A stretch of 64,000 nt of DNA from Bacteroidaceae bacterium (lineage in GTDB: Bacteria; Bacteroidota; Bacteroidia; Bacteroidales; Bacteroidaceae). The translations under genes and the position numbers were made by a program. Shown here in pieces: positions 8,336-17,460 of this stretch (its first letter is position 1; each line of letters opens with the position of its first letter). Location of the stretch: the NCBI GenBank assembly GCA_017470425.1, contig JAFUYT010000021.1, positions 62,001 to 126,000 of the forward strand, written 5' to 3'. Under the pieces are notes generated by a model. That model was not told the origin of the DNA, ran no database searches, and saw nothing but the letters and a program-made list of their open reading frames with translations.

Positions 8336-10600
8336 ATGGAACCGATGATTGCCGACCTTGCGCTCATCCTGATCTGCGCAGGCGTGATGACCCTCATCTT
8401 CAAGAAACTCAAGCAGCCCCTCGTACTGGGCTACATCGTTGCGGGCTTCCTGGCCTCGCCCAATATGCCGTATATGCCGAGCGTCTCGGACCTCGACGGC
8501 GTCCATCTCTGGAGTGACATCGGCGTCATCTTCCTGCTCTTCGCCCTCGGCCTGGAGTTCTCGTTCAAGAAAATCATGAAGATGGGTTCGGCGCCCATCA
8601 TCGCCGCCGGCACCATCATCGCGTGCATGATGACGGTGGGCTACACGACGGGCTACCTCTTCGGATGGAGCCAGATGGACAGCATCTTCCTGGGCGGTAT
8701 GCTGGCGATGTCCTCCACGACCATCATCTTCAAGGCGTTCGACGACATGGGGCTGCGGCAGCAGCAGTTCGCGAGCATGGTGCTGAGCGTGCTCATCATC
8801 GAGGACATCCTGGCCATCGTGCTCATGGTGATGCTCTCGACGCTGGCCGTGAGCCAGCAGTTCGAGGGGATGCAGATGGTCACGAGCATCGCCAAGCTGG
8901 TGTTCTTCCTGGTGCTGTGGTTCGTGGTGGGCATCTACCTGATTCCGCTGTTCCTGAAAAAGGCGAAGTCGCTCATGAGCGAGGAGACGATGCTCATCGT
9001 GGCCCTCGGCCTGTGCTTCGGCATGGTGGTGCTGGCCTCTACGGTGGGCTTCTCGCCCGCCTTCGGCGCCTTCATCATGGGCAGCATCCTGGCCGAGACG
9101 GTCGAGGCGGAGCGCATCGAGCATCTGGTCTCTCCCGTCAAGGACCTCTTCGGTGCCATCTTCTTCGTGTCGGTCGGCATGATGGTGGATGTGCAGCTGA
9201 TTGCCCAGTACATCGTACCCATCCTGTGCATCATCGCGGCCATCATGGTGGGCCAGACGGTGTTCAGCACGCTGGGCTTCCTGCTCTCCGGCCAGTCGCT
9301 GAAGACGTCGATGCAGTGCAGCTTCTCGCTGACGCAGATCGGCGAGTTCGCCTTCATCCTAGCCACGCTGGGCACGTCGCTGGGCGTGACGAGCGACTTC
9401 CTCTACCCGATTGTCGTGGCCGTGTCGGTGTTCACCACCTTCACGACACCCTATATGATCCGCCTCGCCGTGCCCGCCTACAACGTCCTCTACAAGCACC
9501 TCCCCGACCGGTGGAAGAGCTTCCTGGACCGCTACGCCTCCGGCACACCGAGCATGGCGGAGCACGACAGCCACTGGCGTGCCTATCTCGTGCAGGTGGG
9601 TCGCGTGCTGCTCATCTACGGCGTGCTGTGCATTGCCGTCGTGAGCGTGATGCTGGGCATCGTGGAGCCCACCCTGGAGTCATTCATCCCGGGTTCGTGG
9701 CTCGCCCTCGCCACGGCCATCCTGACGCTGCTCGTCGTCTCGCCCTTCCTGCGTCCGCTGATGATGAAGGAGAATCATAGCGCAGAGTTCCAGGCACTCT
9801 GGAACGACAGCACTTTCAACCGCGCTCCGCTCGTGGCCGTGCAGCTGCTGCGCATCCTGCTGGGTGCTATGGTCGTGAGCTATGTGCTGGGCCGCACCGT
9901 GAACTGGAGCGGCACGCTGGGCATCCTGGTCATCGTCTGCGTGGTCTTCGCCATCATCTCCAGCCGCGGCCTGCGGAAGCAGTCGGCGCGCATGGAGGAG
10001 ACGTTCACGGCCAACCTGAACCAGCGTGAGCGGCAGGCCGCACGCCAGCGGCAACGTCCGAAGTACGCAGGCCGATTGGTGGAGCGCGACGTCCACCTCT
10101 CGGACTTCACCATCCCCGTGGGCATCGACTGGGCGGGCAAGACGCTTGCCGAGCTGAATCTGGGCCGCAGCTACGGCGTCCACGTAGCCTCCGTGCTCCG
10201 CGGCCACAAGCGATTGAATATTCCGTCGGGGCAGACGCCCATCCTGCCCGGTGACCGCCTGCAGGTGATCGGCAGCGACGACCAGCTGGCCACCTTCGCC
10301 CATGCACTGGAGACGAAGTCGCTGGAAGCCGCCCGCGTGGAGGAGCGCAGCGAGGAGGAGATGAAGCTGCGCCGCGTGGTCATCGATGCGGCATCGCCCT
10401 TCGTGGGACAGAGCCTCCAGCAGAGCGGCATCCGACAGGAGTACCGCTGCCTGGTCGTAGGCCTCGAAGCGGAGGACAACCCCAGCCTCGTCTCCCCCAA
10501 CCCGAAGAAACCGCTCCACGCCGGAGACATCATCTGGGTCGTAGGCGAGGAGAAAGACATCACCGCTCTTGAACAAGCCTGCCATGCAACCTCTCTTTGA
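8336..10600 (+). CDS. CPA2-family cation:proton antiporter with TrkA-C domains
   Basis: A 754-residue inner-membrane protein. Residues 1-385 hold about 12 hydrophobic segments typical of KefB/YbaL-type exchangers, including LLFALGLEFSFKK and SILAETVEAERIEHLVSPVKDLFGA-like loops. A second hydrophobic block (about 415-545) is unusual for KefB and resembles some Bacteroidota homologues. The C-terminus carries two RCK-C (TrkA-C) domains (about 580-660 and 675-750) with IPVGIDWAGKTLAELNLG and LPGDRLQVIG. Likely role: K+ or Na+ export in exchange for protons, gated by a ligand. Its 3' end overlaps the next gene by 17 bases. Confidence 0.9.
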   Translation: MEPMIADLALILICAGVMTLIFKKLKQPLVLGYIVAGFLASPNMPYMPSVSDLDGVHLWSDIGVIFLLFALGLEFSFKKIMKMGSAPIIAAGTIIACMMTVGYTTGYLFGWSQMDSIFLGGMLAMSSTTIIFKAFDDMGLRQQQFASMVLSVLIIEDILAIVLMVMLSTLAVSQQFEGMQMVTSIAKLVFFLVLWFVVGIYLIPLFLKKAKSLMSEETMLIVALGLCFGMVVLASTVGFSPAFGAFIMGSILAETVEAERIEHLVSPVKDLFGAIFFVSVGMMVDVQLIAQYIVPILCIIAAIMVGQTVFSTLGFLLSGQSLKTSMQCSFSLTQIGEFAFILATLGTSLGVTSDFLYPIVVAVSVFTTFTTPYMIRLAVPAYNVLYKHLPDRWKSFLDRYASGTPSMAEHDSHWRAYLVQVGRVLLIYGVLCIAVVSVMLGIVEPTLESFIPGSWLALATAILTLLVVSPFLRPLMMKENHSAEFQALWNDSTFNRAPLVAVQLLRILLGAMVVSYVLGRTVNWSGTLGILVIVCVVFAIISSRGLRKQSARMEETFTANLNQRERQAARQRQRPKYAGRLVERDVHLSDFTIPVGIDWAGKTLAELNLGRSYGVHVASVLRGHKRLNIPSGQTPILPGDRLQVIGSDDQLATFAHALETKSLEAARVEERSEEEMKLRRVVIDAASPFVGQSLQQSGIRQEYRCLVVGLEAEDNPSLVSPNPKKPLHAGDIIWVVGEEKDITALEQACHATSL

Positions 10601-11294
10601 CCCCCACACCCACACCATCGCCAGCGGCCACGCCTACTCCACGATTCAGGAGATGGCGCAGATGGCCGCACAGAAAGGCATCGAGGTGCTGGGCATCACG
10701 GAGCACGCGCCCGGCATCCCGGGCACGTGTGATCCTATCTACTTCCGGAATATGCACGTCATCCCGCGCGAGATGTACGGCGTGCGCCTGCTGATGGGCG
10801 TGGAGCTGAACATCCTCGACACCACGGGGCGCCTGGACCTCGACGAGCACCACTACCGCTGCTGCGACATCCGCATCGCGGGGATGCACCTGCTATGCTG
10901 GCAGGGCGGCACACGCAGCCAGAACACCGACGCCATGCTGGCGGCCATCCACAACCCCTGGACACATATCATCAGCCACCCCGGCGACGGCACGGCGGAG
11001 CTCCTCTTCGAGCCCATCGTGCTGGCAGCCCGCGAGACGCAGACACTGCTGGAAATCAACTCCTCGAGCATGATTCCCTCGCGCCACAAGGAGGTGGCAC
11101 GCCCTAATAACCTGGAAATCCTGCGCCTCTGCCGCAAGTACGACGTCCCCGTCATCCTGGGCAGCGACGCTCATATCGCCCACTCCATCGCCGACTACCG
11201 CTATGCCCTCCCCCTGCTCGCCGAGACGGATTTCCCCGACGAGCTGGTGATGAACTACTGGCCGCGGCAGGCGCTGGAGTACTTGGGGATTTAA
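10584..11294 (+). CDS. PHP-domain phosphoesterase (YcdX-like)
   Basis: A 236-residue cytoplasmic protein. It begins MQPLFDPHTHTIASGHAYSTI, where DPHTHT is the metal-binding DxHxH motif of PHP phosphoesterases; ITEHAPG, a mid-protein SHPGDG, and GSDAH near the end complete the metal-ligand pattern of the YcdX type. Substrate unknown; members act on small phosphoesters. The ATG at 10584 overlaps the antiporter gene by 17 bases; a TTG at 10569 would add five residues and is less likely. Co-transcribed with the antiporter. Confidence 0.88.
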   Translation: MQPLFDPHTHTIASGHAYSTIQEMAQMAAQKGIEVLGITEHAPGIPGTCDPIYFRNMHVIPREMYGVRLLMGVELNILDTTGRLDLDEHHYRCCDIRIAGMHLLCWQGGTRSQNTDAMLAAIHNPWTHIISHPGDGTAELLFEPIVLAARETQTLLEINSSSMIPSRHKEVARPNNLEILRLCRKYDVPVILGSDAHIAHSIADYRYALPLLAETDFPDELVMNYWPRQALEYLGI

Positions 11295-11319
11295 TCCTAC
11301 AGAGAAAAGAAGCTACTGC

Positions 11320-11355
11320 GCATTGGGAAGAAGTTACTTGACTTCTTCCCAATGC
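11320..11355. terminator. Hairpin spanning the GH43 stop codon, convergent junction
   Basis: Perfect 15-bp arms (11320-11334 and 11341-11355) around a 6-base loop. It covers the stop and last codons of GH43 and lies 25 bases after the PHP gene. T-rich runs are weak on both strands, so bidirectional termination is a probable, not proven, role. Confidence 0.6.
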
Positions 11356-13502
11356 AGTACGGCGCCGTTGCGACGGGCAGGATCCGCACCGGGATAGTCC
11401 ATGCTGTAGGGGCTGCCGGTGGTGGGTGACTTGCCGATATAGCGGTGGTTCCGGAGCGAGAAGAGCATGAAGTCGCCGCCGAGGTAGTCCTGCCAGAGGA
11501 ACACTTCGGCTTCTTCTGCTTTGTCGGTGAAGCGGACATCGCCGGGGAGCCCTTGTCCATAGACTTTGAGGTAGCGCCCGTCGAGGCACTGCAGGGAGAC
11601 CATTCCCTGACCGCGGTCAAGGATGCGGAACTGGGTGCGGGCACTCATGTCGTCGGTGCGGGTGTCATAGAGGACACCGTGGGGATCGCAGACGGCGGGG
11701 CGGCCATTGGCAAGGTTGATGATGCGGAAGGTCTTGCCGTAGGGGATGTTGCCGCTGCGGTCGGCATCGGGTTCCTCGACGGTGAAGTTATCGAACTCGG
11801 CATAGCCGCCCTTCTTGCCGCTTACGTTGAAGGCGAAGAGGGCATGGCGCGAGCCTTGGAAGGTGGTGAGCTGGTAGCTCAGAGGCATCATGCGGCCGAG
11901 GGTCGTAAACTCTTTTCCATCTGTGCTATAGGCATACTGCGCCTGGTTGTTGTCGTAGTCGCCGATGCAGCGGAGCCAGATTTTCCCGTCGGACAAACCG
12001 ACGGGCACATCAGTGGTATCGTTGGTGAGTTGTTCGAAGCAACGAAGAGTGAGCGCCTTGCCGCTCTTGACAATGCCGATCCACGAGCACGGAATGTTGA
12101 TATTTCCGAGGCCGGCGACGTCGCCGTCCTTGAGGCCCTTGGTGCTAAGTTCAACGGTGGCCACGGATGTAGGGCCGATGACGCGCTGTGTCAGGCTGTT
12201 GCGAGCCCACATCAACTGCTCGGCGGGGGAGGATTGGATGCGCAGGCGCCCGTTCTTGAGAGACCACATCTTGTCGTCGGGGTTGTGGTTCCACTGCCAT
12301 ACGCGGCCCAGCTGCTTGCCGTCGAAGTTGTCGCTGCGGTTGTAGGGGGAGGTTGCCTGCGATGATATCGCAGGCTCTACGACGGCCGAGGGGGAGGGGG
12401 AAGAAATGGAAGAGGAAGAGGGAGATATGGAAGAGGGGGAAGAAACGGGGGAGGGGGCGAGGCCGGGCTTGAACCAGGTGCGGGGGGCGCGGCCGAGGTT
12501 GCCGGGGAGGCCGACCATGGGCCAGCCATCGACCCAGGTCATGGGCATCAGGCAGACGGTGCGACCGATGCTGTGGAAGTCCTGCATGAAGAGTGCCCAC
12601 CATGAGCCGTCGGCATACTGGACGATGCCGCCCTGATGGGCGTTGGTGCAGGCGGTGGCATCCTGATTGACAGGGCCGAGGCGGAAGGGGTAGCCGTCGG
12701 GCTGGATGCGGCCACGGAACTGGGTGAGAGAGGCGGCATGGTAGCCGTAGGTCTCATCGGCGGTGATGACGCGCGTCTCGTAGGGTCCCCAGATGTTGTC
12801 AGCGCGCGAGCAGAGCGTGCGGCCGTTGGGCTTGTAGTCGGTGGAGATGAGGTAGTAGCGGCCATCGATCTTGTACATGTGATGCCCCTCGCCAACGCCA
12901 TTCCCCTCGGGAATGATGAGGCGCTCGGTGCCCTCCACGGGGCCGCTCATATCGGGCTTGAGCTCGGTGCACTTGACGTTGCCGTAGCCGTGGATGGCAT
13001 AGACCTTGCCATCGTCATCGAAGAGCACGCCGAGGTCGTAGATATTGCCCTGCATGTTGTGGTGGGTCCAAGGGCCCCGGATGTCCTTGGCAGTGTAGCA
13101 CTGGAGCCCTTTCCCGTTGATGTTGGAGAAGACATAGAACTGCCCATTGGCATAGCGGATGGCAGGTGCCCAGATGCCTTGTCCGTAGATTTCCTGATGG
13201 TTGCGGAGCGAGAAGGCATCGTCGGCGAAGTCGAAGCGGTCGAAACAGTAGCTGATGTTCTCCCAGTTCACGAGATCCTTGGAGTGCAGGATGACGAGGC
13301 CGGGGACGGCATGCATGGTCGTGCCAGCAAGGTAGTAGTCGTCGCCGACGCGCAGGATGTCGGGGTCGGAGAACTCATCGTAGAAGAGCGGGTTGGTGAA
13401 GGTGCCGTTGCCGTTGTCGGCAGTCCAGGAGGTCGTGGTCTGTGCCTGTGCGCCGAGGGCGCAGGCGACGGTGAGGAGGAGGGTGTTCAGAATCCGTTTC
13501 AT
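11334..13502 (-). CDS. Secreted glycoside hydrolase family 43 protein
   Basis: A 722-residue protein with signal peptide (MKRILNTLLLTVACALGAQAQ). The five-blade propeller begins with NPLFYDEFSDPDILRVGDDYYLAGTT; the Asp in SDPDIL is the expected catalytic base of GH43, which mostly contains arabinofuranosidases, arabinanases and xylosidases. Residues about 390-590 form a beta-sandwich accessory domain, and the last 125 residues (FRIINLANGRPA to the end) look like a beta-trefoil with repeated RYLKVY/RYIGKS-type segments. Between propeller and sandwich, residues about 346-384 are a Ser/Pro-rich insert coded by a purine tract plus a 21-bp palindrome (12355-12375). The exact substrate cannot be read; arabinan is plausible given GH51 and PL11 in the window. 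Confidence 0.9.
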   Translation of the reverse strand: MKRILNTLLLTVACALGAQAQTTTSWTADNGNGTFTNPLFYDEFSDPDILRVGDDYYLAGTTMHAVPGLVILHSKDLVNWENISYCFDRFDFADDAFSLRNHQEIYGQGIWAPAIRYANGQFYVFSNINGKGLQCYTAKDIRGPWTHHNMQGNIYDLGVLFDDDGKVYAIHGYGNVKCTELKPDMSGPVEGTERLIIPEGNGVGEGHHMYKIDGRYYLISTDYKPNGRTLCSRADNIWGPYETRVITADETYGYHAASLTQFRGRIQPDGYPFRLGPVNQDATACTNAHQGGIVQYADGSWWALFMQDFHSIGRTVCLMPMTWVDGWPMVGLPGNLGRAPRTWFKPGLAPSPVSSPSSISPSSSSISSPSPSAVVEPAISSQATSPYNRSDNFDGKQLGRVWQWNHNPDDKMWSLKNGRLRIQSSPAEQLMWARNSLTQRVIGPTSVATVELSTKGLKDGDVAGLGNINIPCSWIGIVKSGKALTLRCFEQLTNDTTDVPVGLSDGKIWLRCIGDYDNNQAQYAYSTDGKEFTTLGRMMPLSYQLTTFQGSRHALFAFNVSGKKGGYAEFDNFTVEEPDADRSGNIPYGKTFRIINLANGRPAVCDPHGVLYDTRTDDMSARTQFRILDRGQGMVSLQCLDGRYLKVYGQGLPGDVRFTDKAEEAEVFLWQDYLGGDFMLFSLRNHRYIGKSPTTGSPYSMDYPGADPARRNGAVLHWEEVK
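12355..12465 (-). repeat. Palindrome plus purine-rich repeat inside GH43
   Basis: 12355-12375 is a palindrome (GCCTGCGAT, loop GAT, ATCGCAGGC). It is followed by a run of nearly pure A/G on the + strand to about 12460, with two copies of a ~21-bp ATGGAAGAG-type unit. It encodes the Ser/Pro-rich linker of GH43 and stays in frame. Confidence 0.65.
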
Positions 13503-13523
13503 GTGCCTATATTATATAAGGAA

Positions 13524-13553
13524 CGCGCGAGAGGACTGTTATCCCCTCGCGCG
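13524..13553 (-). terminator. Hairpin downstream of tRNA-Arg
   Basis: CGCGCGAG (13524-13531) pairs with CTCGCGCG (13546-13553). It lies just 3' of the tRNA on the minus strand and is followed on that strand by a T/A-rich run, so it probably ends the tRNA transcript. Confidence 0.5.
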
Positions 13554-13567
13554 CCTTGGTTGAACAA

Positions 13568-13644
13568 TGGTGACCCCGCTGGGATTCTAACCCAGGACCT
13601 TCAGAACCGGAATCTGACGCTCTATACAGCTAAGCTACGGAGCC
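13568..13644 (-). tRNA. tRNA-Arg (anticodon CCG)
   Basis: On the minus strand a full cloverleaf can be folded: a seven-pair acceptor stem (GGCTCCG with CGGGGTC), D stem GCTT/GAGC, anticodon stem TCAGA/TCTGA with loop TTCCGGT giving anticodon CCG, and T stem CTGGG/CCCAG. The 3' CCA is encoded. It reads CGG codons. A TAACTTTG box lies 33 bases upstream. Confidence 0.93.
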
Positions 13645-13676
13645 AAAGAAGCAACAGCCATTCAGCTTTGCGGCTG

Positions 13677-13684
13677 CAAAGTTA
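13677..13684 (-). promoter_or_regulatory. Promoter -7 box for tRNA-Arg
   Basis: CAAAGTTA on + is TAACTTTG on the minus strand, 33 bases ahead of the tRNA 5' end. Confidence 0.6.
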
Positions 13685-13832
13685 GTCTTTTCTGTTGAGG
13701 ATGCCAAGTTTTCGGGCAAAATATTTTTGCTTGCAGGCGATTTCGGGGTCACGGCGCCTGCTTTTCACGCGCTACCACGTCAAGTCGCTCGTCAATTTCC
13801 GTTACACATTGCCGTTTTCTTTCCTGTTTTTG

Positions 13833-13863
13833 TTTGCCATTTGACAGAAAGTTTGTACCTTTG
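13833..13863 (+). promoter_or_regulatory. Promoter of asnA
   Basis: TTTG near 13833 and TACCTTTG at 13856-13863 with about 19 bases between. The box ends only 9 bases before ATG 13873, which supports the next ATG (13897) as the true start. The remainder of 13685-13832 shows nothing coding. Confidence 0.7.
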
Positions 13864-13896
13864 CCGCGCAAAATGACAAAACAAGGAATAGAAAAC

Positions 13897-14934
13897 ATGT
13901 CGCAACTCATCAAGCCGCAAGGCTATACCCCCGTGCTCGACCTCCAGCAGACGGAGCTGGCCATCAAGAAAATCAAGGACTTCTTCCTGAGCAACCTCTC
14001 ATCGGAACTGCGCCTGCGCCGCGTGACGGCGCCGCTGTTCGTGCTGAAGGGCCTCGGCCTGAACGATGACCTGAACGGTGTGGAGCGTCCCGTCACGTTT
14101 CCTATCAAGTGCATGGGCGACGCGCCCGCCGAGATCGTACACTCCCTGGCTAAGTGGAAGCGCAACACGCTGGCTGAGTACCATGTCCCCAGCGGCTTCG
14201 GTATCATCACGGACATGAATGCCGTCCGCGCCGACGAGGAACTGGACAACATCCACAGCATCTATGTCGATCAGTGGGACTGGGAGCGCACCATGTCGCG
14301 CGAGGAACGCACGCTGGCGTTCCTGCGTAAGACGGTGGAGCGCATCTACGGCGCTATCCTGCGCACGGAATATTATCTGAGCGAGATGTACCCGCAGCTG
14401 CAGCCCTTCCTGCCGGAGGAGATTCACTTCGTGCACAGCGAGGAACTGCGCCGCCAGTACCCCGACCTCACGCCGAAGGAGCGCGAGCACGCCATCTGCA
14501 AGGCGTACGGCGCAGTGTTCATCATCGGCATCGGCGGCAAGCTGGGCGACGGCAAGGAGCACGACCTGCGGGCGCCGGACTACGATGACTGGTCCACGCC
14601 GAACGAGGACGGCTTCGAGGGCTTGAACGGCGATCTGCTCGTCTGGTATCCGTTGCTGAACCGCAGCATCGAGCTTTCGTCGATGGGCATCCGCGTGGAT
14701 CGCGAAGCGCTGGAGCGCCAGCTGGCGTTGCAGGGCAAGGAAGACCGCAAGCAGCTGTTCTTCCACCAGCGATTGCTGAAGGGCGAGCTGCCCCTGAGCA
14801 TCGGCGGCGGTATCGGGCAGAGCCGGCTGTGCATGATCCTTCTGCACAAGGCACATATCGGCGAGACGCAGTCAAGCATCTGGCCAGACGCGATGCGAGC
14901 GGAGTGCCGCGCTGCCGGTTTCCAGCTTATCTGA
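13897..14934 (+). CDS. asnA: Aspartate--ammonia ligase (asparagine synthetase A)
   Basis: A 345-residue cytoplasmic enzyme that makes asparagine from aspartate and ammonia with ATP, and has a class II tRNA-synthetase fold. Starting at MSQLIKPQGY it aligns from memory along its whole length with Bacteroides AsnA: LSSELRLRRVTAPLFVLKG, YVDQWDWE, IHFVHSEELR, GLNGDLL and the final SIGGGIGQSRLCM motif. The start at 13897 was chosen because the promoter box ends at 13863 and family members begin here; ATG 13873 would add eight residues. It stands alone and a strong hairpin follows. Confidence 0.96.
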   Translation: MSQLIKPQGYTPVLDLQQTELAIKKIKDFFLSNLSSELRLRRVTAPLFVLKGLGLNDDLNGVERPVTFPIKCMGDAPAEIVHSLAKWKRNTLAEYHVPSGFGIITDMNAVRADEELDNIHSIYVDQWDWERTMSREERTLAFLRKTVERIYGAILRTEYYLSEMYPQLQPFLPEEIHFVHSEELRRQYPDLTPKEREHAICKAYGAVFIIGIGGKLGDGKEHDLRAPDYDDWSTPNEDGFEGLNGDLLVWYPLLNRSIELSSMGIRVDREALERQLALQGKEDRKQLFFHQRLLKGELPLSIGGGIGQSRLCMILLHKAHIGETQSSIWPDAMRAECRAAGFQLI

Positions 14935-14940
14935 ATCACA

Positions 14941-14981
14941 TCAGCGGGCGCCTCTCAATGAGGCGCCCGCTGAGTTTTATT
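14941..14981. terminator. Terminator between convergent asnA and murF-alr
   Basis: 14-bp perfect arms (14941-14954, 14960-14973), loop TCAAT, followed on + by GTTTTATT. The far end touches the stop codon of the minus-strand gene, so it may serve both directions. Confidence 0.82.
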
Positions 14982-17460
14982 AGTCCACATAGTAGATTCG
15001 TTTCACGCGCGGCGAGACGGAGGTGAGGATTTCGTAGGGGATGGTGCCGATGGCATCGGAGAGCACCGACGGGGGCAGGTCCGGCCCGAAGATGACGGCG
15101 GTGTCGCCTTCACGGCAGTCGATGTCGGTGACGTCGATCATGCAGACATCCATGCAGATGTTGCCCACGTAGGGCGCTTTCTGCCCGTTCACGAGACAAT
15201 AGCCATTGCCGCAGCCAAGATGGCGGTCAAGTCCGTCGGCATAGCCGATGGGGAGCGCCGCGATGCGGCTGTCCCGCGACAGGTGGCCCTTGCGGGAGTA
15301 GCCCACGGTGTCGGTGGCCGGCACGTCGTGGATCTGCAGGATGGTGGTCTTGAGCGTAGAGATGCAGGAGAGCATCTCGTTGTTGCGGGCATTGATGCCA
15401 TATAGCCCCAGTCCGAGACGCACCATGTCGCAGTGGCGCTCGGGGAAGTGTTCGATGCCGGCGCTATTGCAGATATGGCGCAGGATGCGATGCGGGAAGG
15501 CAGCCTGCAAGCGGTCGGCAGCCTCGCTGAAGAGCGTCCACTGGTGTTCAGAGAAGGCGTCGAAGTCGTCGCTGTCGGAGCCCACGAAGTGCGAGAACAC
15601 CGAGCGCACGATGAGCGCCTTCTGCGCCTGCAGGCGTCGGATGAGCTCGTCGAGGTCCTTCTGCGGTTCGAAGCCGAGGCGATGCATACCCGTGTCAAGC
15701 TTCACGTGGATGGGGAAGTTCGTGATGCCCTCGCGCTCCGCTGCGTGGGAGAGCGCATCGAGCAGGCGGAAGCTATATACCTCCGGTTCGAGGCCATATT
15801 CAAAGAGGGTGCGGAACGACGACATCTCGGGATTCATCACCATGATGTTGGCCGTGATGCCGGCGCGGCGCAGCTCCACGCCCTCATCGGCCACTGCCAC
15901 GGCGAGGTAATCGACGCGGTGGTCCTGCAGCGTGCGCGCAATCTCCACAGCTCCGGCACCGTAGGCCGATGCCTTGACCATGCAGACCATCTTTGTCTCG
16001 GGACGCATGAAGGCGCGATAGTAGTTGAGGTTATCTACGACGGCCGAGAGGTTGACCTCGAGAATGGTCTCGTGGACCTTCTGCACGAGGGCGTCGGCGA
16101 TGCGGTCGAAGCGGGCCTGACGGGCACCCTTGATGAGGACGATGCAGTCCTTCAAGTCTCCGACGAGAGAAGAGGCAAGGAAGGTGTCGATGCCTGAGAA
16201 GGTATGAGTGGGCAAGGTAGATGGTCCATTGTCCACGTTCGCCATGCCCGCGCTGACCTCCGGTCCGATGCCGATGAACTCATCCACGCCGTACTGGCGG
16301 ATGAGGTCGGCGACCTGACGGTAGAGGTCGGTGAGGGTGAGACCCGTCTGCTTGATGTCGGAGAGGATGAGGACGCGGCGACGGCCGGCGGCCTCGGGGC
16401 GGCGACGCATGAAGTCGAGGGCAATCTCGAGCGAGCCGAGGTCGCTGTTGCAGGTGTCGGTGATGAGGGTGCAGCCATTGCGCCCCTCCTTCACTTCCAG
16501 GCGCATCGCGACGGGTTCCAGGCGCTGTATGCGCTCGCGGATGACTGCGTCGGGGAGACCAAGGTAGCGGCAGACGCAGATGCACGTGCAGACGTTCTCG
16601 ATTCCAGCGAGGGACTCTCCCCCCAGCCCCTCCTTATAAGGGAGGGGAGTAGTCACTGTTGTCCCCTGAACGCTGTCTGTCACGGAAAGTATATACTCTC
16701 CTCCCTCAGAGGGAGAGGCAGGGGGGAGAGTCCTCCACCCGATGAGCTGTCCCTTGAAACCACTGCGGGCGATGCAGTCGCTGACGAGCTCATCGTCGGC
16801 GTGGTAGATGAGCACCTCGGCATCGCGGAAGAGGCGCAGCTTCTCCATGCATTTCTCGCGACGGTCGGCGAAGTTCTCGTCGTGGGCGGAACCAAGATGT
16901 GTGAGTACACCGATAGTAGGCTGGATGATGCCCTGCAGGGCGTCCATCTCCCCCGACTCACTGATACCGGCCTCGAAGATGCCCAGCTGCGTCTGCTCCG
17001 AGAGGCGCCACACGGAGAGGGGCACACCAATCTGCGAGTTCCAGGAGCGCGGCGAGCGCGTGATGTTGAAGTCCGGGGCAAGAAGCTGGTAGAGCCACTC
17101 CTTGACAATGGTCTTGCCGTTGGAGCCGGTGATGCCGATGACGGGGATGTTCAGTTCCTCGCGGTGGCGCTCTGCCAGGCGCTGTAGCGCCTTCAGGGGG
17201 GAGGGCACCTGCAAGTAGTTGGCATCCGCCTCGGGGTGTTCGGGGAGCTGGCTGACGACGAAGTTGCGCACGCCGCGGCCGTAGAGTTCAGGGATATAGC
17301 GATGACCGTCGTTCTTCGCCGTGCGGATGGCAAAGAAGAGCGAGTCCTCGGGAAAAACGAGGGAACGGCTGTCGGTGAGCAGCCAGTTGATACGGCTGTC
17401 AGCCGTACCGATGCGATGGGCACCTATGAGGGTGGCGATGGTGACGATGGAATAGGTCAT
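14980..17460 (-). CDS. Bifunctional MurF ligase / alanine racemase
   Basis: An 826-residue fusion typical of Bacteroidota. The N-terminal half (about 1-455) is UDP-MurNAc-tripeptide:D-Ala-D-Ala ligase, with the ATP loop GITGSNGKTIVKEW. The C-terminal half is a PLP alanine racemase with VKASAYGAG (PLP lysine at residue 496), DTGMHRLGFEP and the late GNICMDVCMIDV. It supplies D-Ala and joins D-Ala-D-Ala to the peptidoglycan precursor in the cytoplasm. Residues about 242-283 are an in-frame palindromic insert (16612-16733). The start overlaps the stop of the GSCFA gene by 4 bases, so they form an operon. Confidence 0.95.
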   Translation of the reverse strand: MTYSIVTIATLIGAHRIGTADSRINWLLTDSRSLVFPEDSLFFAIRTAKNDGHRYIPELYGRGVRNFVVSQLPEHPEADANYLQVPSPLKALQRLAERHREELNIPVIGITGSNGKTIVKEWLYQLLAPDFNITRSPRSWNSQIGVPLSVWRLSEQTQLGIFEAGISESGEMDALQGIIQPTIGVLTHLGSAHDENFADRREKCMEKLRLFRDAEVLIYHADDELVSDCIARSGFKGQLIGWRTLPPASPSEGGEYILSVTDSVQGTTVTTPLPYKEGLGGESLAGIENVCTCICVCRYLGLPDAVIRERIQRLEPVAMRLEVKEGRNGCTLITDTCNSDLGSLEIALDFMRRRPEAAGRRRVLILSDIKQTGLTLTDLYRQVADLIRQYGVDEFIGIGPEVSAGMANVDNGPSTLPTHTFSGIDTFLASSLVGDLKDCIVLIKGARQARFDRIADALVQKVHETILEVNLSAVVDNLNYYRAFMRPETKMVCMVKASAYGAGAVEIARTLQDHRVDYLAVAVADEGVELRRAGITANIMVMNPEMSSFRTLFEYGLEPEVYSFRLLDALSHAAEREGITNFPIHVKLDTGMHRLGFEPQKDLDELIRRLQAQKALIVRSVFSHFVGSDSDDFDAFSEHQWTLFSEAADRLQAAFPHRILRHICNSAGIEHFPERHCDMVRLGLGLYGINARNNEMLSCISTLKTTILQIHDVPATDTVGYSRKGHLSRDSRIAALPIGYADGLDRHLGCGNGYCLVNGQKAPYVGNICMDVCMIDVTDIDCREGDTAVIFGPDLPPSVLSDAIGTIPYEILTSVSPRVKRIYYVD
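16612..16733. repeat. Inverted-pair palindromic element inside murF-alr
   Basis: About 122 bp bounded by GGACTCTCCCCCC and its inverse GGGGGGAGAGTCC. Each end has an inner palindrome (for example CCCCTCC-TTATAA-GGGAGGGG). The core between the ends has no repeats. It encodes the segment from LPPASPSEGGEY to PLPYKEGLGGES, which has no place in the MurF fold. The reading frame is kept. Confidence 0.85.

Noticed and set aside
16612-16733. Frameshift or sequencing error in murF
   Set aside because: The frame is continuous through the insert and both domains are intact, so it is an in-frame insert rather than an error.
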